A DNA stretch of 35,239 nucleotides from Nanobdellota archaeon (GTDB lineage: Archaea; Nanobdellota; Nanobdellia; Pacearchaeales; GW2011-AR1), in the NCBI GenBank assembly GCA_022561055.1, contig JADFRY010000009.1:1-35239 (forward strand). Reading direction: 5' to 3'. Positions 1 through 7,808 of the stretch are shown one piece after another. Each line of letters opens with the position of its first letter. Position 1 is the first letter of the stretch. The translations under genes and the position numbers were made by a program. The notes under the pieces were generated by a model. That model did not search any database. It worked only from the letters and a program-made list of their open reading frames with translations, and had not been told where the DNA came from.

Positions 1-94
1 CCCACTCAATCCCGAAGACAAAAATATCTAAGAACTATTAACAATAAATCTAGTTCTGAGTTGAGGGGTTGCTTTCAGGGAGCTAAACTTTTTG

Positions 95-634
95 TTAAGA
101 GGAGCAGGTTTGTATAAAATCATGGAGGGCCCTGTAGGTTTCAAGGACAGTGCTTTCATCCATATGACCTACGTGGATGGTGTTATCGTACATGATGACT
201 CCTTCATGTTCTTCTAGAAACTGGTTCATCATTTTGCTTTTTCTAAGTTCAATTATTGGCAGCTTGTGGGGAATTAATTGTGGGCAGGATTTTAGACTGC
301 ATGGTTCTGTTACAAATTCATAACTTCTGCCGTTTAATCCAAGGGGAAATTGAAGATGATAATGATTATTTACGGGTAATTGTTTTATAAATAATTGGTT
401 ACTTTTGATTTGTTGTTGACGATTCATTATAAATGATCTTCTTTGTAGAATAGTGAATGGAAGGTATTCTGCTAGTTTTCGTTCTAAATATTTATCGGCT
501 GTTGTTTTTGGTAATTCTGTGCCATCTATTAATCTTTGGAATCCTTCCAGCCAGACATGTATGATTTTATTTACTCCTCTTCTCATTGTTTTTTCTGTTT
601 CAACTGCAAGGGTAATTTGTTCTAATTCTGACAT
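95..634 (-). CDS. Hypothetical protein, 179 aa
   Basis: I do not recognise a family. The frame is open upstream to a GTG at 652, but a TATA-like element (minus strand TTTATAAAT, about 656-664) lies about 25 bases before the ATG at 634. That makes a leaderless start at MSELEQ the better choice. The protein is soluble, with an amphipathic helical first half, a Cys-x4-Cys pair in the middle (PCSLKSC) and no membrane segment. It stands alone, followed upstream on the same strand by two duplicated small membrane-protein genes. Function unknown. Confidence 0.6.
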   Translation of the reverse strand: MSELEQITLAVETEKTMRRGVNKIIHVWLEGFQRLIDGTELPKTTADKYLERKLAEYLPFTILQRRSFIMNRQQQIKSNQLFIKQLPVNNHYHLQFPLGLNGRSYEFVTEPCSLKSCPQLIPHKLPIIELRKSKMMNQFLEEHEGVIMYDNTIHVGHMDESTVLETYRALHDFIQTCSS

Positions 635-735
635 GCTTATTTGAGGGCACACTTTAATTTATAAAAGTATGTAAAAATATTTTGTGCTTTAACCTTTATT
701 AGACAGCTTAGATTTAGCCAGTATAGAAATAATAA

Positions 736-1068
736 TTATCGATCACCATCTTCACGATGATGGCTCACCAAATATTCTCTCGTTTGTTCATCTGTTAAAT
801 TAGGTAATGGAATAATAAGTCCATGTTCTTCATAAATCTGAATTCTTTCGGCATTAGTATCAGCAACCTCGGAGAACCTTTGATATAGTTCAGTTTCTTG
901 ATGCAGTTTAGTGTCCTGCTTTGCTTCATATTTTTGTTCATGTCTTTGTAGCCTATCAAACAACACCCCAGCACCTACTACGCCGGCTGCTCCCACACCA
1001 AAAATACACCCAACCGTAAATATACCAACAGTAGCAATCTCCAAAAATGAGGGACGTTTATTTCCCAT
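736..1068 (-). CDS. Small membrane protein, tandem copy A (110 aa)
   Basis: One N-terminal hydrophobic segment (about residues 10-38, Gly/Ala/Val rich) is followed by a charged helical linker and a soluble tail. The tail (EVADTNAERIQIYE, then HGLIIPLPNLT and EYLVSH) is nearly identical to that of the gene at 1159-1470. The N-terminal halves have diverged while tail and promoter are conserved, so the tail is probably the selected part. A TATA box (minus strand GTTTATAAAC, about 1090-1099) sits about 25 bases before the ATG, giving a leaderless mRNA. Family and function unknown; probably a membrane-anchored protein with a cytoplasmic tail. Confidence 0.7.
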   Translation of the reverse strand: MGNKRPSFLEIATVGIFTVGCIFGVGAAGVVGAGVLFDRLQRHEQKYEAKQDTKLHQETELYQRFSEVADTNAERIQIYEEHGLIIPLPNLTDEQTREYLVSHHREDGDR

Positions 1069-1158
1069 AATTATTCCGATATCTTTCAGTTTATAAACTT
1101 AATCATTAGTTATATCTCAGTTGGAGTAGTAATTATCTAACCGGTATAGAAATAATTA

Positions 1159-1470
1159 TTATCGCTCACCATCTTCACGATGGCTCACTAAGTATTCTCT
1201 TATTTGTTCACTTGTTAGATTAGGTAATGGAATAATAAGTCCATGTTTTTCATAAATCTGAATTCTTTCGGCATTAGTATCGGCAACCTCGGATAACATT
1301 TGATATAGTCCTGTTTCTTGATACATTTTCTCCCTCATACTTTGAAGGTTAGCGTCCTCCCATATTTTAACTCTTTCAAACAATATCGCAGCACCTATAC
1401 CGAGTACTATAGCACCTATACCAGCAGGAACAATCATTATTAAAGGACTTAGACTAAATTCATCTCCCAT
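1159..1470 (-). CDS. Small membrane protein, tandem copy B (103 aa)
   Basis: Paralogue of the gene at 736-1068. It has a hydrophobic segment at about residues 8-30 (PLIMIVPAGIGAIVLGIGAA), a short charged linker and the same conserved tail (EVADTNAERIQIYEKHGLII, then PNLTSEQIREYLVSH). Its promoter copies that of the paralogue (GTTTAAAAAC about 25 bases before the ATG). It lies directly downstream of cdc48 on the same strand but has its own promoter. Function unknown. Confidence 0.7.
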   Translation of the reverse strand: MGDEFSLSPLIMIVPAGIGAIVLGIGAAILFERVKIWEDANLQSMREKMYQETGLYQMLSEVADTNAERIQIYEKHGLIIPLPNLTSEQIREYLVSHREDGER

Positions 1471-1538
1471 AATTATTCCGATATCTTTCAGTTTAAAAAC
1501 TTGCCTATTAGTTATATCTCAGTTGGAGTAGTAATAAT

Positions 1539-3827
1539 TTAGCCAGTGTAAACAGGGCCTAAGTGAAGTCCGCCTGCGTTAGATGGTTTGAGATAATAAT
1601 TTTCAATTTTTTTGTATCTTTTTGCTGTTTCTTCTGAGACAGATGGTTTAACTTTCATTAGAGCTTCTGTAAAATCTTTCATTGTTACATTTTTGCAGTT
1701 CATGTTTTTTCTTAAAGCCAACATTGCGGCTTCTCTGACGAGGTTTTCAATGTCTGCACCGACGAAGCCCTCTGTTTTTCTGACTAATTCATTTATTTTT
1801 ACGCTTTTGTCTAATGGAGTGTTTTTTGTGTGTATCTCAAGAATTTTTTTCCTGCCTTCTTTATCGGGAACGTCTATTAAGAGGATTCGGTCAAATCTGC
1901 CTGGGCGGAGTAATGCAGTGTCTAACATATCAGGGCGATTGGTTGCGCCGATAACAACAACATTTTTTAGGTCTACGATGCCATCCATTTCTGCTAATAA
2001 TTGGTTTAACACTCTTTCAGTGACTCTGGTTCCTGTTTCAAAACCTCTCTTTCCAGCTAGTGCGTCTAACTCATCGAAGAAAATAATACATGGAGATACT
2101 TGTCTTGCTCTTTCAAAAACTTTTCTTATCCCTTCTTCAGACTTACCAACCCACATTGACAATAACGATGGTCCTTTGACTTGGATGAAGTTAGCTTCGG
2201 ATTCTTTTGCAACTGCTTTGGCGAGCAAGGTTTTACCTGTTCCCGGCGGGCCGTAAAGCAGGATTCCTTTTGGAGGAGTTATTCCTAATCTGTCGAAACT
2301 GTCTTTATATTTTAGAGGCCATTCAATTGCTTCTTTTAATTCCTGTTTTGTTTTTTCTAGTCCTCCGATGTCTTCCCATGAAATATTGGGAGTTTCGACT
2401 AAGACTTCACGCATCGCGCTCGGTCTTACTACTCTGAGAGCTTCTTCGAAGTCTTCTTTTCCTATAATCATTTTATCTAAGACTTCTTGCGGGATTGCTT
2501 GGTCTTCGTTTAGTCTAAAGTCTGGAAGTAATTTTCTTAAGAGATTCATTGCAGCTTCTTTTGCGAGGGATGATAAATCTGCACCGACGAAGCCGTGTGT
2601 TTTCGCAGCAAGAGCTTCGAGTTTAACATCTTTTTTCAGCGGCATGTTTCTTGTGTGAATTTTTAAGATGTTAAGACGGGCTTTTTTGTCTGGAACAGAA
2701 GTTTCTAGTTCCCTGTCAAATCTTCCTGGACGTCTTAAAGCAGGGTCTAATGAGTTGAGTCTATTTGTTGCTCCGATGACTACTACTCTTCCTCTGGAGT
2801 TTAGGCCATCCATCATTGTTAGTAACTGGGAGACGACGCGTCTTTCTACCTCTCCTTGAACGTCTTCTCTTTTTGGGGCAATAGCATCTAGCTCATCAAT
2901 GAAAATTATTGAAGGTGCGTTTTTTTCTGCTTCTTCGAATATGTCCCTTATCTTTTTTTCTGATTCTCCGTAGAATTTGCTCATTACTTCCGGGCCGTTG
3001 AGTAGAATAAAATTGGCTTCGGATTCGTTTGCAACCGCTTTTGCAAGCAGAGTTTTACCTGTGCCGGGAGGGCCGTGCAATAAAACTCCTTTTGGCGGTT
3101 CGATTCCTAATCTGTCAAAAACTTCTGGATGTTTTAATGGGAGTTCAACCATTTCTCTTATTTTTTTTATTTCTTCTTGCAGCCCGCCGATATCTTCATA
3201 AGTTACTTCTGGGACTACCTCTTCTGTTATGTTTACTGCTTTTGAATTTAATATTACTTCTGTTTCTTCTGTTATTATTACTGGTTGGTTTGGTGATGTT
3301 GAAATAACAATAAACTTCACATGCTGGAATCCTGAGAAACCAAAACCGCTTCCGAATATTTCTTGTAAATCTCCAAATATGTCGTCCATTCCATGCATTA
3401 AATCTCTTCTTCGTTGAGCGCCTCCTAAAGAAATTATGTCTCCTTTTACGATAGCTCTTCCTAACAAACCATTTTTAAATATTTCAGGATCTCCTTGCAC
3501 CATTATTCCCTGCTGGGCAGGAGCTATAGAAATTTTTTTAGCCGGTTTAACATTTGCTTTTTTCATGCTTACTTTTTCTCCAATTCCTGTTTTTGCATTT
3601 TTTCTTGTTAATCCGTCGATTCTGATTATTCCTTCTCCGATGTCTGCAGGATAAGAACGGTCAACAATCGCAATAGTTTCTCTTTCTCCTTTAATAGAAA
3701 TGATGTCTCCTCTGTTTAATCCGAGGGCGTGCATTACTTCTGTGTCAATTCTGGCTACGCCTTTGTAAGCGTCATCTTGTAAAGCCTCGAGGACTTTTAG
3801 TTTGATTTCTTTTGGTTGTTCTGGCAT
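1539..3827 (-). CDS. cdc48: Cdc48/VAT-type AAA+ ATPase (762 aa)
   Basis: Hexameric unfoldase that extracts and unfolds proteins, probably feeding the proteasome or other proteases. Residues 1-100 form the double-psi barrel of the N domain, followed by the second N subdomain. D1 has Walker A GPPGTGKT at 252-259 and Walker [11 protein letters not shown]2 has a second GPPGTGKT and IIFFDELDA, and both have arginine-finger regions ([18 protein letters not shown]). The length is normal. The second N subdomain carries a Gly/Met/Asp/Phe-rich insert (about 137-168) where most relatives have a short loop. The C-terminus ends PVYTG, close to but not a terminal HbYX proteasome-docking motif. Start is ATG 3827 with GGAGG at 3836-3840, inside the last codons of the upstream gene; the stop TAA of that gene touches this ATG, so translation is probably coupled. 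Confidence 0.97.
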   Translation of the reverse strand: MPEQPKEIKLKVLEALQDDAYKGVARIDTEVMHALGLNRGDIISIKGERETIAIVDRSYPADIGEGIIRIDGLTRKNAKTGIGEKVSMKKANVKPAKKISIAPAQQGIMVQGDPEIFKNGLLGRAIVKGDIISLGGAQRRRDLMHGMDDIFGDLQEIFGSGFGFSGFQHVKFIVISTSPNQPVIITEETEVILNSKAVNITEEVVPEVTYEDIGGLQEEIKKIREMVELPLKHPEVFDRLGIEPPKGVLLHGPPGTGKTLLAKAVANESEANFILLNGPEVMSKFYGESEKKIRDIFEEAEKNAPSIIFIDELDAIAPKREDVQGEVERRVVSQLLTMMDGLNSRGRVVVIGATNRLNSLDPALRRPGRFDRELETSVPDKKARLNILKIHTRNMPLKKDVKLEALAAKTHGFVGADLSSLAKEAAMNLLRKLLPDFRLNEDQAIPQEVLDKMIIGKEDFEEALRVVRPSAMREVLVETPNISWEDIGGLEKTKQELKEAIEWPLKYKDSFDRLGITPPKGILLYGPPGTGKTLLAKAVAKESEANFIQVKGPSLLSMWVGKSEEGIRKVFERARQVSPCIIFFDELDALAGKRGFETGTRVTERVLNQLLAEMDGIVDLKNVVVIGATNRPDMLDTALLRPGRFDRILLIDVPDKEGRKKILEIHTKNTPLDKSVKINELVRKTEGFVGADIENLVREAAMLALRKNMNCKNVTMKDFTEALMKVKPSVSEETAKRYKKIENYYLKPSNAGGLHLGPVYTG

Positions 3828-4181
3828 TTAAAATTCCTCCTCAAATCTTCCGAATCTTAAGGACATTCTTGTCATGTCTTCGAAACATAACCTTACCATG
3901 TTGTCCATGGTTCTTTCTTGTTCGTGCATGAAGTTAATGATTTCTTTCGGAATGCTTATGGTATGGCTATTGCCTACTAATCTTAGCTTGACATTATAAG
4001 TCTTTCCCTTAAGGTGGTTATAGTGCTCTAGGCAGTTCATGTCTGCTGGGTGGATTATTTGCTCTTTACATTTAGGGCATTCTACAGCCCTGAGTTCGGC
4101 ACCTGATTTGTTAACTATAATTTTCTTCATTTCCTTATCACATTTAGTACATGAAATCTTTGCGTTAAATATGTCTGTCAT
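3828..4181 (-). CDS. Zinc-ribbon plus AbrB-like protein (117 aa)
   Basis: The N-terminal third has two CxxC pairs (CTKC and CPKC) forming a probable zinc ribbon. The middle (YNVKLRLVGNSHTISIPKEI) matches the swapped-hairpin AbrB/SpoVT fold of archaeal DNA-binding regulators. The tail is acidic and ends FEEEF. The open frame extends to a TTG at 4226, but that extension would translate a palindromic operator-like sequence, so ATG 4181 (MTDIFNAK) is preferred. It is the first gene of the cdc48 operon, with its stop touching the cdc48 ATG. It may be an autoregulatory transcription factor for cdc48 (inference), acting at the palindrome 4200-4227. Confidence 0.8.
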   Translation of the reverse strand: MTDIFNAKISCTKCDKEMKKIIVNKSGAELRAVECPKCKEQIIHPADMNCLEHYNHLKGKTYNVKLRLVGNSHTISIPKEIINFMHEQERTMDNMVRLCFEDMTRMSLRFGRFEEEF

Positions 4182-4199
4182 TTTTAAAATATATACTGT

Positions 4200-4227
4200 T
4201 TTGTGTATACATATAGGTATACACAAA
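4200..4227. promoter_or_regulatory. Perfect 11-bp-arm palindrome between divergent genes
   Basis: Arms TTTGTGTATAC (4200-4210) and its exact reverse complement GTATACACAAA (4217-4227) are separated by 6 bp. It lies 18 bp upstream of the minus-strand zinc/AbrB gene start and just before the TATA element TATTTAAAGG (about 4229-4238) of the plus-strand gene. The position fits an operator shared by both genes, and the AbrB-like protein is a natural candidate ligand (inference). Confidence 0.65.
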
Positions 4228-4260
4228 GTATTTAAAGGTTTCTTTTTTGATTTGAGTATT

Positions 4261-5109
4261 ATGGGAAGAATGATAAGTTATGTTGCGAGAATTATCTATA
4301 CGATCAGAAAATCAAAATCAAACGAAGAAGAATTAGCAAGAGCTACTAATTTGGAAATAGAACGCGCCAGGATGTTCGCGGATAGGGTTTTAGCGTATGA
4401 AACTGCACTTCAAAAAGAAAGAAAGCGAGTCGAATCTTTAGAAAGTGCTCTTGAGTTCTCAGAAGCAGAACGTGAGCAGGCTGTGAATTTTGCAGACACA
4501 TTACATGAGAGGGTTGATGCCTTTACTGATGAATATAGAGCTCATTTGGCTTTAGCGTTAACTGGAGGTGTTAGGGGAGGAAAAGTTTCTAGATTTGCTA
4601 CAGGTTTTCAGAGAGCTTATGGAGCGATGGCTCGCGAAAATGAGAGGGTTTGTTTAGAAAGAAGAATATTTGAAGAAAAAGCTGTTTCGGCTATAGTTAA
4701 TATCCAGTCGTTAGCGAGACGACCCTTCGCATTATGCGGGGTCGGTTCTCGTTCTGTAGATTATATGTCTCAGATTCTAGTTGATAAGTATGGTCTTTCT
4801 GAGAGCGATTTACAAGAAGCTTTTGAAGATAGTTCTGTAATGAAGAAATTGAGTGATGGTGAAAGCAAGAGTGCTGTAAGTAGAATTGGCGGTTACGATT
4901 TTCGTTTTACTAGAATACCGATAGGAAAGGAAAGTGCGATTGATTTAGTTTATGTTGTAAAAGCCCGTCAGATGAAGAGGCCCAGATATTTTATTAAAAA
5001 GGCAGAGGAGAGAGTCGTGGGTGCGGTGCGAGAAATAGCAAGAGATTTTCATGAGCAGATACGATTATTTATGGAACAATATCATGCTAGACAAAGTCAA
5101 ACAATTTAA
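4261..5109 (+). CDS. Coiled-coil protein with possible PAS-like domain (282 aa)
   Basis: Family not recognised. Residues about 20-95 are strongly charged and heptad-like, a probable coiled coil. Residues about 150-235 (FALCGVGSRSVDYMSQILVD onwards, then GGYDFRFTRIPIG and IDLVYVVKA) have the alternating strands and helices of a PAS-like sensor fold, a weak structural guess. The C-terminus is helical and basic. There is no membrane segment or catalytic motif. ATG 4261 is chosen because TATTTAAAGG sits about 25 bases upstream, next to the 11-bp-arm palindrome. Arg and Ala are more frequent than in neighbours. Confidence 0.75.
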   Translation: MGRMISYVARIIYTIRKSKSNEEELARATNLEIERARMFADRVLAYETALQKERKRVESLESALEFSEAEREQAVNFADTLHERVDAFTDEYRAHLALALTGGVRGGKVSRFATGFQRAYGAMARENERVCLERRIFEEKAVSAIVNIQSLARRPFALCGVGSRSVDYMSQILVDKYGLSESDLQEAFEDSSVMKKLSDGESKSAVSRIGGYDFRFTRIPIGKESAIDLVYVVKARQMKRPRYFIKKAEERVVGAVREIARDFHEQIRLFMEQYHARQSQTI

Positions 5110-5133
5110 AAAACTAAAAATCTTATTGTTTAG

Positions 5134-5709
5134 ATGAACATTCTTGATGGTTTGAAAAAATTCTGGAAATATTTGAAAAGAGATAGTTGGGATTCTTGGA
5201 TAGTTTCTCTGATTTTGGCTTTTGTTATAATTAAGTTTGTGTTTTTTCCATTGCTGTCTTTTGTGATGGCTGCTCCTTTACCTTTGGTTGTTGTTGAATC
5301 GTGTTCAATGTATCACTCGACTGATTTTGATGATTGGTGGGACAGGAATGAAGTATGGTATGAGAATAGAGATATTTTTAAGGGTGATTTTGAAAATTTT
5401 CCATTTAAGAACGGACTTAATAAAGGAGATATTATTTTGGTTTCAGGACGTGTGGAATATAGTATAGGAGATATTATAATTTTTGATTCTAGTTCTAATT
5501 ACAGGTTTCCTTTGATTCATAGAGTTATTGAAGAAGAGCCTATAGAGACAAAAGGGGATAATAATTTTGGTCAGTTGGAAGTTGAAAGGGATATAGATGA
5601 GGAAATGGTTTTAGGAAAGTCTATTGCTAGAATTCCTGGTCTTGGCTGGGTTAAGCTGATTTTTTTTGAAGGAACAAGAGCTGATAATGAGAGGGGTTTT
5701 TGTAGGTGA
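5134..5709 (+). CDS. Signal peptidase I, archaeal/Sec11 type (191 aa)
   Basis: Cleaves signal peptides of exported proteins at the outer face of the membrane. A cytoplasmic N-terminus is followed by one membrane segment (about 22-50). The Ser box ESCSMYH gives the nucleophile Ser58. The later box PLIHRV supplies the His that replaces Lys in archaeal and ER-type enzymes, and KGDNN supplies the acidic residue. An extra aromatic/acidic stretch (about 62-85, DDWWDRNEVWYEN) separates the Ser box from the first strand, as seen in many archaeal forms. The TATA box (ATTTAAAAAAC, about 5103-5113) overlaps the stop codon of the upstream gene, and ATG 5134 follows at about 25 bases, so the mRNA is leaderless. 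Confidence 0.92.
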   Translation: MNILDGLKKFWKYLKRDSWDSWIVSLILAFVIIKFVFFPLLSFVMAAPLPLVVVESCSMYHSTDFDDWWDRNEVWYENRDIFKGDFENFPFKNGLNKGDIILVSGRVEYSIGDIIIFDSSSNYRFPLIHRVIEEEPIETKGDNNFGQLEVERDIDEEMVLGKSIARIPGLGWVKLIFFEGTRADNERGFCR

Positions 5710-5766
5710 TAACCAAAAATTTAATATACTAGTTCTAAGTAGTTAAGAAGGTGTATTGGGGTTTGA

Positions 5767-6075
5767 ATGGAATTTTGTCATAAGTGTGGTAGTATTATTC
5801 TCGTGAATGATAACAAAGCTGTTTGTGCTAAATGTGGGTATAGACCGAAAGGGAAAATTAAGATTCAGGTTTCTGAAAAGATGGCAAAGCCAGAGGGGGT
5901 TGCTGTTATCAGGGAAAAAGAATTAGCTACTTATCCTGTTGTCGAGATGAAATGTCCTGAGTGCAAATATAAGGAAGCTTATTTTTGGACTTTGCAAACA
6001 AGGTCGTCCGATGAGTCAGAGACCAAGTTTTACAGATGTACAAAATGCGAGCATACTTGGAGAGATTATAAGTAA
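5767..6075 (+). CDS. tfs: Transcription factor S (TFIIS/RPB9-like, 102 aa)
   Basis: RNA-polymerase-associated factor that stimulates transcript cleavage in backtracked complexes. The N-terminal zinc ribbon uses C4, C7, C20 and C23. The C-terminal ribbon uses C63, C66, C91 and C94, and its hairpin RSSDESET carries the acidic pair D82-E83 that reaches into the polymerase active site. The length is standard for archaeal TFS. A possible TATA element (ATTTAATATA, about 5718-5728) leaves a short 5' leader. It confirms an archaeal transcription apparatus, which matters for the sigma factor at 28718-29626. Confidence 0.96.
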   Translation: MEFCHKCGSIILVNDNKAVCAKCGYRPKGKIKIQVSEKMAKPEGVAVIREKELATYPVVEMKCPECKYKEAYFWTLQTRSSDESETKFYRCTKCEHTWRDYK

Positions 6076-6124
6076 TTTTGTATTATTTCTGATTACATAA
6101 AACTCCGACAGATTGATATGGTGT

Positions 6125-6361
6125 TCAGATCCTGTAATGTACTGCTATATATTTACACGCTTGAGCGGCGAGAACCCCAAGGGCAGCACCGCCGAGTATG
6201 ATGAGCCCATCAACCCCTACAATTGTTGCGTACGCTGGTGGAGCCAGTTGTGTACATTTAGATAAAATAACTTTGTCAAGTCGAGATGTCTGCAGTGGTT
6301 GGGGGAGAGTAGTAACCCGATCTTCAAGCGAATTTCCCTGTACTGAACATTCTAATTCCAT
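6125..6361 (-). CDS. Small hypothetical membrane protein (78 aa)
   Basis: Unrecognised. A soluble N-terminal part is followed by one hydrophobic segment (about 45-68, IVGVDGLIILGGAALGVLAA). A TATA-like AAATAATATAAAG (about 6379-6391, minus strand) lies about 25 bases before the ATG, which supports a real leaderless gene. It converges on tfs with a 49-base gap. The base composition is richer in G and C than its neighbours. Confidence 0.5.
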   Translation of the reverse strand: MELECSVQGNSLEDRVTTLPQPLQTSRLDKVILSKCTQLAPPAYATIVGVDGLIILGGAALGVLAAQACKYIAVHYRI

Positions 6362-6459
6362 TATAATAAATAGTTCCCACCCTTTATATTATTTGCTTAT
6401 TCTTTACCACCGATGGTAACCGTAACATTTATCTATCTTTATCTGATTTTTGTATTACT

Positions 6460-6534
6460 GGTCCCGTAGCTCAGTCTGGTCAGAGCACTGGACTCTTAAT
6501 CCAGGTGTCGCGGGTTCAAATCCCGTCGGGGCCA
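6460..6534 (+). tRNA. tRNA-Lys (anticodon CTT)
   Basis: A 75-nt cloverleaf: acceptor stem GGTCCCG/CGGGGCC with one T-G wobble, D stem GCTC/GAGC, anticodon stem CTGGA/TCCAG with loop CTCTTAA giving anticodon CTT for AAG codons, a 5-nt variable loop, T stem GCGGG/CCCGT with loop TTCAAAT, and discriminator A. There is no intron, and CCA is not encoded. The upstream AT-rich ATTTATCTATC (about 6428) may be its TATA element. The start codon of the next gene lies 7 bases after the discriminator. Confidence 0.97.
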
Positions 6535-6541
6535 TTTTATA

Positions 6542-7204
6542 ATGATTAAAGCAATAATTTTTGATATGGATGGAGTTCTTGTAGATTCGCCTAAATATGT
6601 GTGGCAGTCGAATAACCAACTGCTAAGTAAATATAATATTCATGTTTCCGATGGTAAAATAAAGAAATATTTAGGAAGATCATTAAGAGATCAACTTAAT
6701 CTCATAATAAAAGATTTTGGGATTAAGGAAGAAATAGACTACAAAGATTTTTCTAAAAAATCTTTTGAATTGCAAATGTCTTTTATGAGAGAATCAGTTA
6801 AACCAAATAAGTATATTAATAGGTTGATAGAAAGTGCCAAAAAAAGTGGGATTAAATTGGCTGTTGGTACTTCTAGGGAGAGATTTAAAGCGGAGAAAAT
6901 ACTTGGTATGTTAGAGATATTAGACAAACTAGATACGATAGTTACAGAAGAAGATGTAAAAAAACATAAACCATATCCAGATGTTTTTTTGAAAGCTGCT
7001 GAGAAATTGAAAGTTGAGCCAGAGAGTTGTGTTGTTTTTGAAGATGCTGTTAATGGTATTCAGGCAGCCAGAAATGCCAATATGAAAGTTGTTGCTATGA
7101 AAACTAAATTTCAGGACGAATCAGATTTGAAAGACGCAGACTTAATTATAAATAATTTTTCTGAGATAGATATCGATAAATTGAAAGAAATTTTTGTAAA
7201 ATGA
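6542..7204 (+). CDS. HAD-family phosphatase, beta-phosphoglucomutase-like (220 aa)
   Basis: Haloacid-dehalogenase hydrolase of subfamily I. Motif I is FDMDGVLVDS with nucleophile D8 and acid D10. Motif II is the T/S of VGTSRERF, motif III is the Lys region KHKPYPDVF and motif IV is VVFEDAVNGIQAA. The helical cap between motifs I and II (about 18-85) is of the beta-phosphoglucomutase/sugar-phosphatase type. The substrate cannot be read from sequence. It starts 7 bases after tRNA-Lys with no visible promoter of its own, so it may be co-transcribed with the tRNA and released by 3' tRNA processing. Confidence 0.93.
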   Translation: MIKAIIFDMDGVLVDSPKYVWQSNNQLLSKYNIHVSDGKIKKYLGRSLRDQLNLIIKDFGIKEEIDYKDFSKKSFELQMSFMRESVKPNKYINRLIESAKKSGIKLAVGTSRERFKAEKILGMLEILDKLDTIVTEEDVKKHKPYPDVFLKAAEKLKVEPESCVVFEDAVNGIQAARNANMKVVAMKTKFQDESDLKDADLIINNFSEIDIDKLKEIFVK

Positions 7205-7246
7205 AATTCAACTCAAAATTTATTAACCAGTTAGATATAGATTAGT

Positions 7247-7429
7247 ATGGGAAAAGTAAAGTTATCTATTGAGGTTGAGGATGGTAAGGGGACTTACAGA
7301 GCTGATTGGAATAAACCTACAAATGTAGATATTTCTGTTGCTATAAGTCAATTGGAAATTTTGAAGCAAGAAATGATTTATAAATTAAGTAAATCTGAAG
7401 TTAAATGGAATGGTAAGGATTCTGATTGA
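7247..7429 (+). CDS. Small hypothetical protein (60 aa)
   Basis: Unrecognised soluble protein: a beta-rich N-terminus (KVKLSIEVEDGKGTYRADW) and a helical C-terminal half. TATA-like AATTTATTAAC (about 7215-7225) lies about 27 bases before the ATG. It is probably the first gene of a short operon with the Toprim and Nudix genes. The Toprim ATG at 7437 follows its stop by 7 bases. Confidence 0.6.
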   Translation: MGKVKLSIEVEDGKGTYRADWNKPTNVDISVAISQLEILKQEMIYKLSKSEVKWNGKDSD

Positions 7430-7436
7430 TATTAAA

Positions 7437-7808
7437 ATGAAATTTAACCTTAACTTAAAGCAAGATATTGAAAAGTATAAAGATTATGTGGTTGTTGTAG
7501 AAGGCAAGAAAGACGTGGCTTCTTTGAAGGCTTTGGGTTTTGACAGGGTTTATGCAATTCATAGTACAGGTGTGGCTATTAGAGAGAAGATTGAACAAAT
7601 TGCGCACGAAGTTGGCAAGAGAGACAAAGTGTGTATTTTGACAGATTTTGACAAAAAAGGAAAGCAGCTCTATATGTTGTTAAAAAAAGAATTTCAGGAG
7701 ATGGGAGTTAGATTGGATTCTAGTTTGAGAGGTGTCTTGCTTAAAGCCGGTGTTTCACATATTGAGGGGCTTTATCAATTTATGAAAAAGGTTTATAATA
7801 TTAATTAA
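7437..7808 (+). CDS. Toprim-domain protein, small RNase M5/UPF0292-like type (123 aa)
   Basis: A stand-alone Toprim fold. VVVEGKKDVASLKALG carries the conserved Glu and Lys, and ILTDFDKKGKQL carries the DxD metal-binding motif. The pattern matches small archaeal/bacterial Toprim proteins related to the primase and RNase M5 core; the substrate (RNA or DNA) is unknown. An in-frame ATG at 7410 overlaps the upstream gene. ATG 7437 (MKFNLNL) is preferred because the Toprim strand begins soon after it. Its stop codon touches the start of the Nudix gene. Confidence 0.85.
   Translation: MKFNLNLKQDIEKYKDYVVVVEGKKDVASLKALGFDRVYAIHSTGVAIREKIEQIAHEVGKRDKVCILTDFDKKGKQLYMLLKKEFQEMGVRLDSSLRGVLLKAGVSHIEGLYQFMKKVYNIN

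Larger units (their letters stand above)
713..1550. repeat. Tandem duplication of about 400-420 bp
   Basis: Two units, about 713-1136 and 1136-1538, each contain one small membrane-protein gene plus its promoter. Conserved blocks include the 5' flank (ATAATTATTCCGATATCTTT, then GTTATATCTCAGTTGGAGTA) and the 3' half of the coding region. Boundaries are marked by three versions of TTTAGCCAGTRTA: 713-725, 1136-1148 (diverged, CTAACCGGTATA) and 1538-1550. The last one is the 3' terminus of cdc48 itself. The spread of substitutions shows the duplication is not recent. Confidence 0.75.

Noticed and set aside
635-652. GTG start at 652 for the 185-residue form of the first gene
   Set aside because: The TATA box at about 656-664 is too close to 652 and fits the ATG at 634.
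1539-1550. HbYX proteasome-docking tail on Cdc48
   Set aside because: The C-terminus reads PVYTG, with one residue after the expected terminal position, so the motif is not at the end as required.
1612-2256. Long plus-strand open frame opposite cdc48
   Set aside because: It mirrors the conserved AAA domain on the other strand and has no promoter or homologous motif of its own.
4182-4226. N-terminal extension of the zinc/AbrB-like protein from TTG 4226
   Set aside because: It would translate the palindromic operator, has no usual start codon and adds no conserved residues.
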